64,000 nucleotides of DNA, taken from Neotamlana sargassicola. Its GTDB lineage: Bacteria > Bacteroidota > Bacteroidia > Flavobacteriales > Flavobacteriaceae. The DNA lies in contig NZ_JAJAPX010000004.1 of assembly GCF_020523965.1 (NCBI RefSeq), forward strand, positions 248,001 through 312,000. Reading direction: 5' to 3'. Below, one piece after another: positions 60,005 to 64,000 of this stretch (its first letter is position 1; each line of letters opens with the position of its first letter). The notes under the pieces were generated by a model. It was given only the letters and a program-made list of their open reading frames with translations, was not told where the DNA came from and made no database searches. The position numbers and the translations under genes were made by a program.

Positions 60005-61549
60005 TTATTTTTTATTTTCGACTGGTATAGTACTCAACTTTAAAAATTGTGCTTCGGTAGCTAAGCCCATCATATTATTTTTTCTGTGCTTAATACGCTC
60101 TGCTGCCTTATCTAAAAAAGCTTTTTTAACATCGGTTGGTAAGCCTTTTGTTTTGGTATACTTCGGGTTATTATCTAAACTTGGCAAAGCATCAACTTTT
60201 GTTTGAAATTCGTTTACTACAGATTGTAAATTAGCGTCATCAATTAAGTTTTTAGTTTCGTATGGATCTTCTTTTAAATTGTAAATTCTGTGTACTTTTT
60301 GAAGCGTATCAACATATACTTTATACTGCTCGTTTCGTAATACACGATCTCTAAATTGCAAAGCATTTACCAGCCAACCATCTTTATTAATATGCCCCGG
60401 TAAACCACCCATTGATAAAATATAGTCTCTGTTAGTACTTTGTGCTTTCTCGGTTAAAACTTTAGCAAACGAATGACCGTCAAGATTTAAATCTGCTTTA
60501 TTTTCGGCTCCTGCTAATTCTAAGAACGTTGGAAACATATCCGTAAAATCGACCAAAGCATCGGTTTCAAAATGTTTATTATCTGGTGTTTTTACAATGA
60601 ATGGTGCATTAATTCCGTTTTCGGTTAAATAAGCTTTTCCGCCTCTAATATACTTTCCGTTTCTTTTACCAATAATTGATGGCGACGTACCGTTGTCTGT
60701 AGTTAAAACCACATAAGTGTTTTTTGCCAAGCCTGATGTTTCAAGATTATCTAGAATTTTTCCGATAATAAAATCGGTATAACGCACCATGGCTCTATGC
60801 TTTTCGTATTTAGTTTTTACATTTGGCTCTAGAGGTGTATGTACAAAAGGTGAGTGCGTTAAAACCATTGGATAATAAATACAAAACGGATTGTTTTTAT
60901 AGGTATTCATAAAATCGATTACAAAATCTGAAAACAGATCTGGCCCAAATTTACCTTCGTAGGTCTTACTCCCTTCTTTTGTAAAAATATAAGGATCCCA
61001 ATAGCGTTTATCGCTTGGTTTATTGCCCGATTCGTAACCTGTCCACATACAAAACTCATCGAAACCTGCCTTTTGCATCGCATTTGGCTCTATTCTAAAA
61101 TCGTTTATTTGCCATTTACCTGCAATACATGTTTTATAACCCGATTCTTGCAACGCCTTAGCAAAACTTGGGTTTTTATCGGCATCAAAATTAGCACCAT
61201 GTCCCCAACGAGGCACATCGTAATGATTTACCCAACCATTTTCGTACGGATACTGACCTGTTATTAAAGCCACACGACTTGGTGTACATTGTGGCATAGA
61301 ATACACATTGTTAAATTTTATACTCATATTAACTAAGGCATCTATATTTGGGGTGTTAATTTCTGAAGCGCCATAGCTTGTAAACCATTCTTTACCCAAA
61401 TCATCTACTAAAATAAATATGAAATTAGGCTTTTCATTAGTTTCAGAAATCACCTTTTTTTCAACGTTTTGTTTGCAAGACCAAGCAAAGCTAATGGTAA
61501 TAATTAGCAGTAAACTACGTTTTAAGTTATTTGATATTTTAGTAAACAT
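60005..61549 (-). CDS. S1-family sulfatase, lipoprotein
   Basis: I prefer the ATG at 61549 (514 residues) because MFTKISNNLKRSLLLIITIS gives a clean lipoprotein signal with Cys at about 25; a start at 61567 adds six residues. The sulfatase motif CTPSRVALITG puts the formylglycine Cys at 88. Metal ligands are in FIFILVDDLG and VVLTTDNGTSPS. S1 sulfatases remove sulfate esters from glycans after Cys is converted by an anaerobic or FGE maturase. It sits between the beta-helix and alpha/beta hydrolase genes (gaps of 11 and 5 bp). Confidence 0.93.
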   Translation of the reverse strand: MFTKISNNLKRSLLLIITISFAWSCKQNVEKKVISETNEKPNFIFILVDDLGKEWFTSYGASEINTPNIDALVNMSIKFNNVYSMPQCTPSRVALITGQYPYENGWVNHYDVPRWGHGANFDADKNPSFAKALQESGYKTCIAGKWQINDFRIEPNAMQKAGFDEFCMWTGYESGNKPSDKRYWDPYIFTKEGSKTYEGKFGPDLFSDFVIDFMNTYKNNPFCIYYPMVLTHSPFVHTPLEPNVKTKYEKHRAMVRYTDFIIGKILDNLETSGLAKNTYVVLTTDNGTSPSIIGKRNGKYIRGGKAYLTENGINAPFIVKTPDNKHFETDALVDFTDMFPTFLELAGAENKADLNLDGHSFAKVLTEKAQSTNRDYILSMGGLPGHINKDGWLVNALQFRDRVLRNEQYKVYVDTLQKVHRIYNLKEDPYETKNLIDDANLQSVVNEFQTKVDALPSLDNNPKYTKTKGLPTDVKKAFLDKAAERIKHRKNNMMGLATEAQFLKLSTIPVENKK

Positions 61550-61554
61550 AAACC

Positions 61555-64000
61555 TTAGTTTTTCCATTCTATTTCACCGTTTTCTAAACTCCAATCATTA
61601 CCGTAATACCCAATAGCTTCCACAGCATTAACACCATCATTATAAATGGTATTATTAAAAATAAAAACATCAGGAGTATCTGTTCCAGAACCAAAGTATT
61701 TGTTTTGGTTGGCAGATTTAAATCCGTTAATTCCCGTACCTGTAATTACCGCAATTGAAGCCGTTTTGCTATCCGTTCTTGGGAAAGTTAAATAGGCGCT
61801 ATAATTATCACCTTTTAGTATTTTGTTTCCTACTTTAATTTCGTTGCGTTTTACTTGCACCGGACTATCTTTCAACAATACTTTCCAAGCACTGTTTGTT
61901 GAAGCATTTCCGTAAAGGATAACCGAACGATCTTTATATTTTTTAAGTGAAAACTCTTTATCCGAAATGATATCGATAGAGCCATTACCTCGGTAATAGA
62001 ATGTTTCGGCATCAAAACGGGCTTTATTAAACGCCCAATTGTTTTCGGCAGTAGTTCCTTTAGTTCCATAAACAAACAGCATATTGTTTTTAAACGCTTC
62101 TTTAAAATTACCGTAGCGTGTTGGGTTTTTCTCGAACGTATTGCTAGGAGCTTCTGCTATTTTCCAAGAATCATTTAATTTTTCAAACCAAATATCATTC
62201 TTGTTTTTAGCATCAATATTATTAAACTTAACACCATCAATTGTAATGTTTACGGTGTCTGAAGCTTTAGTATGTTCTAAATTAACTTTAAACTTCTTTA
62301 AGTTTTCAGTTTCAAAAGAAATGTGTCTCGTTTTTAAAACTTCATTCTTTTTTATTTGTTTTTCGGTTCTTGCATTTTGAGTGCCTTTTATGCTTGTAAA
62401 CTCAAATAATTTTTCTTGTTGATATAAACTTACATATCTACTTTCTGAAGACACACCTGGATTTACCGTTTTAAACTCAAAAGTTTTTACCACATCGTTA
62501 TCCGGAATGGTATGCCATTTAAAATAATCGAAAATGGTGTGGAAATCGATACCGAACCAATGCTTTTTATCTTCATATTCTAAATAGGCAAAATCTGGAT
62601 GAAACTCTGCTAAATGCTTTTTCATAAAACGTGCTTGATCTACCGAAACTACCTCATCGGCATCGCCATGTTGAATATAAACGCCGTGATGTAAATAGTT
62701 TCTGGATAATTCTAACGTATGACTCGCATAATTAGAACGTGTAAACATATGCTCAATAGCCGATTCGTTTTCTGCTTTCTCTTTTCCAGCATAAGAAAAC
62801 AAGGAATACCAACCCGAAATTGGTGCAATAGCCGCCCATTTATTAGGAAAGGTAGCGCCTAAATGCCAAGTACCATGACCGCCCATAGAATGCCCTGTTA
62901 AATAGGTGCGTTTTGGGTCTGTGCCATACATATCTTCAGCTATTTTTTGAACTTCCATAGCATCCCAACGGCCCCAATCTTCCCAATTGAAACCAAAAGG
63001 TCTACGGTTTGTTGGAGCAAAAACATGTCCCCAATCTTTTGCTTTATAAGATGCTGCTTGATTTCTAGCTTCAACACTTGCCCCGTGTACGGATAAAAAC
63101 ATCGCTGGTTGTTCGTCTGTTTTTAAATCGCCTTCTTTAACTGAAAAATATTGCACACTGCCGTCGATGTTTGAAACAAATGTTCTAGAATATCGATCTT
63201 GCGGTGTACGTACGTGATATAAAACCGAGGTTTCATCAACTAACTTATTGTTGTTATATAATTTTAAGTGGACTCTTACCGTATCTTTTTCAGTATAATT
63301 ATCTTTAACCTTATAGGCTACTTTGCGCATTGCCATTGGAATAATAGAAGCTGCTTTAGTTTCTAAAACTTCACCATTACTTTCGGCAACTATTTTTAGG
63401 TTTTTCAGGTTATTTTCTGATGCATTTAAAATTCTAACCGAACCTATTTTGGTATCGTTTTCTGTGGTTAAAAAATCAGGAATTGTCATATCTCGTTTTA
63501 AAAACGAAATAGGTTTAATTACAGGTAATAATTGTAAATTTACTTGTCCGCGACCACCTTTTACTAAAAAGGTATTCTCGCCTTTTTTTATTTGAATTGG
63601 ATGAAAAGTTAAATGCTTATTATACACATCGCCACCACGAGGTACAGCATTTACAAAAACCTCGTTATGCCCAGATATTTCTAAAACACGAAGCTGTTCT
63701 ACTGGGGAATTGTAGGTTATAAATAAATAACCACCGCGTAGTTTTCTGCTTTTAAAAACACCGTTTTCATCGGCAGTAACACGTTCCCATCGCTCAACCT
63801 CATCTCTTCTATTTAAACCAATGCTGTCGTTTTCTTTGGGTTTATATTGTTTTTGAGTAATAAAACTATGAAAAACAGGATCTTTATAAATCATGCTTCT
63901 TCTAGCTTGACTTGTACTACCAACCATTAAACCTTTGGTTAATGGAATGGTGTCTTGAGCTATTAAAACGACGGTTGAAAATAATGCTATTAATAAGGTT
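61555..64000 (-). CDS. Exported alpha/beta hydrolase (prolyl oligopeptidase/esterase type), 5' end outside window
   Basis: The open frame continues past the Met at 63927 to the window edge, where TLLIALFSTVVLIAQDT reads as part of a signal peptide, so the first codons are missing. An N-terminal beta-rich region precedes an esterase-type catalytic domain with the nucleophile elbow GHSMGGHGTWHLG, the acid region YIQHGDADEVVSVDQARFM and a His in EYEDKKHWFGIDFH. The C-terminal region resembles a beta-sandwich. It may be a carbohydrate esterase or peptidase. It is the most upstream gene of the run that can be seen. Confidence 0.82.
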   Translation of the reverse strand, partial: TLLIALFSTVVLIAQDTIPLTKGLMVGSTSQARRSMIYKDPVFHSFITQKQYKPKENDSIGLNRRDEVERWERVTADENGVFKSRKLRGGYLFITYNSPVEQLRVLEISGHNEVFVNAVPRGGDVYNKHLTFHPIQIKKGENTFLVKGGRGQVNLQLLPVIKPISFLKRDMTIPDFLTTENDTKIGSVRILNASENNLKNLKIVAESNGEVLETKAASIIPMAMRKVAYKVKDNYTEKDTVRVHLKLYNNNKLVDETSVLYHVRTPQDRYSRTFVSNIDGSVQYFSVKEGDLKTDEQPAMFLSVHGASVEARNQAASYKAKDWGHVFAPTNRRPFGFNWEDWGRWDAMEVQKIAEDMYGTDPKRTYLTGHSMGGHGTWHLGATFPNKWAAIAPISGWYSLFSYAGKEKAENESAIEHMFTRSNYASHTLELSRNYLHHGVYIQHGDADEVVSVDQARFMKKHLAEFHPDFAYLEYEDKKHWFGIDFHTIFDYFKWHTIPDNDVVKTFEFKTVNPGVSSESRYVSLYQQEKLFEFTSIKGTQNARTEKQIKKNEVLKTRHISFETENLKKFKVNLEHTKASDTVNITIDGVKFNNIDAKNKNDIWFEKLNDSWKIAEAPSNTFEKNPTRYGNFKEAFKNNMLFVYGTKGTTAENNWAFNKARFDAETFYYRGNGSIDIISDKEFSLKKYKDRSVILYGNASTNSAWKVLLKDSPVQVKRNEIKVGNKILKGDNYSAYLTFPRTDSKTASIAVITGTGINGFKSANQNKYFGSGTDTPDVFIFNNTIYNDGVNAVEAIGYYGNDWSLENGEIEWKN

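Noticed and set aside
63801-64000. Start of the alpha/beta hydrolase at the Met at 63927
   Set aside because: The frame continues upstream through a signal-peptide-like stretch to the window edge, so the true start is outside.

Overview
The window comes from a low-GC genome of the Bacteroidota, most likely a marine or environmental Flavobacteriaceae. The evidence is a tmRNA that encodes the tag (A)GENNYALAA, promoters of the TTG-N19-21-TAnnTTTG type, A-rich translation starts without Shine-Dalgarno sequences, a THX ribosomal protein gene, TonB-dependent outer membrane proteins ending in Phe, many lipoproteins, and a carbohydrate-degradation locus at the right edge. It looks like ordinary chromosome. 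I see no rRNA, tRNA, phage genes, transposase, CRISPR array or origin, and no gene-free stretch longer than about 300 bp apart from the tmRNA locus.

Layout. 1-6.6 kb: the 3' end of a serine hydrolase, an HxlR regulator divergent from a VOC-fold enzyme, and a minus-strand operon in which a DUF4331 protein is split over two exported genes, followed by a TPR lipoprotein and a TonB receptor. 6.7-24 kb: housekeeping and small accessory genes. These include a DPM1-like transferase with a GT-C membrane partner, a LETM1-like protein, a run of genes with TTG starts (YkgJ, sterol desaturase, GDPD, ABC permease), a NamZ/serine hydrolase pair likely to act on peptidoglycan, yaaA, a 44-residue THX gene, a uracil-DNA glycosylase-like gene carrying a REP-like repeat in frame, and a LytS/2TM/LytTR signalling operon. 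24-29 kb: a plugless beta-barrel protein and a 1012-residue TPR protein. 29-41 kb: ftsE followed by a surface-polysaccharide cluster with a zinc-ribbon methyltransferase, four glycosyltransferases, two flippases, and an FdtA/DegT/acyltransferase set for a 3-amino-3,6-dideoxy sugar. 41-51 kb: typA, kdsA, a membrane-protein/winged-helix/creD locus with two matching palindromic operators, DUF1801 genes, an SDR and a LYS1-like dehydrogenase. 51.2-51.6 kb: tmRNA (ssrA). 51.6-64 kb: a minus-strand run of six exported enzymes (alpha/beta hydrolase, S1 sulfatase, beta-helix protein, GH20, an unassigned TIM-barrel-like protein, GH92) that probably degrade a sulfated glycan containing amino sugar and mannose. 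SusC/SusD are not in view and may lie beyond 64000.

The strongest non-coding signals are repeats. Four copies of an 84-129 bp element (16514, 23872, 43022, 51000) share a fixed frame. Their 6-nt ends form GCRTTA...TAAYGC pairs that change together (A with T, G with C), and each copy has its own hairpin at the same position. A second short family built on GACTGCGCTC occurs six times, four of them in tandem at 47602-47716 and one translated inside a gene at 18941. One element copy lies between a predicted promoter and the tmRNA.

All identifications come from reading motifs and translated sequence; no database search was run. Family names are recognitions, and substrates, operons and regulators are inferences.
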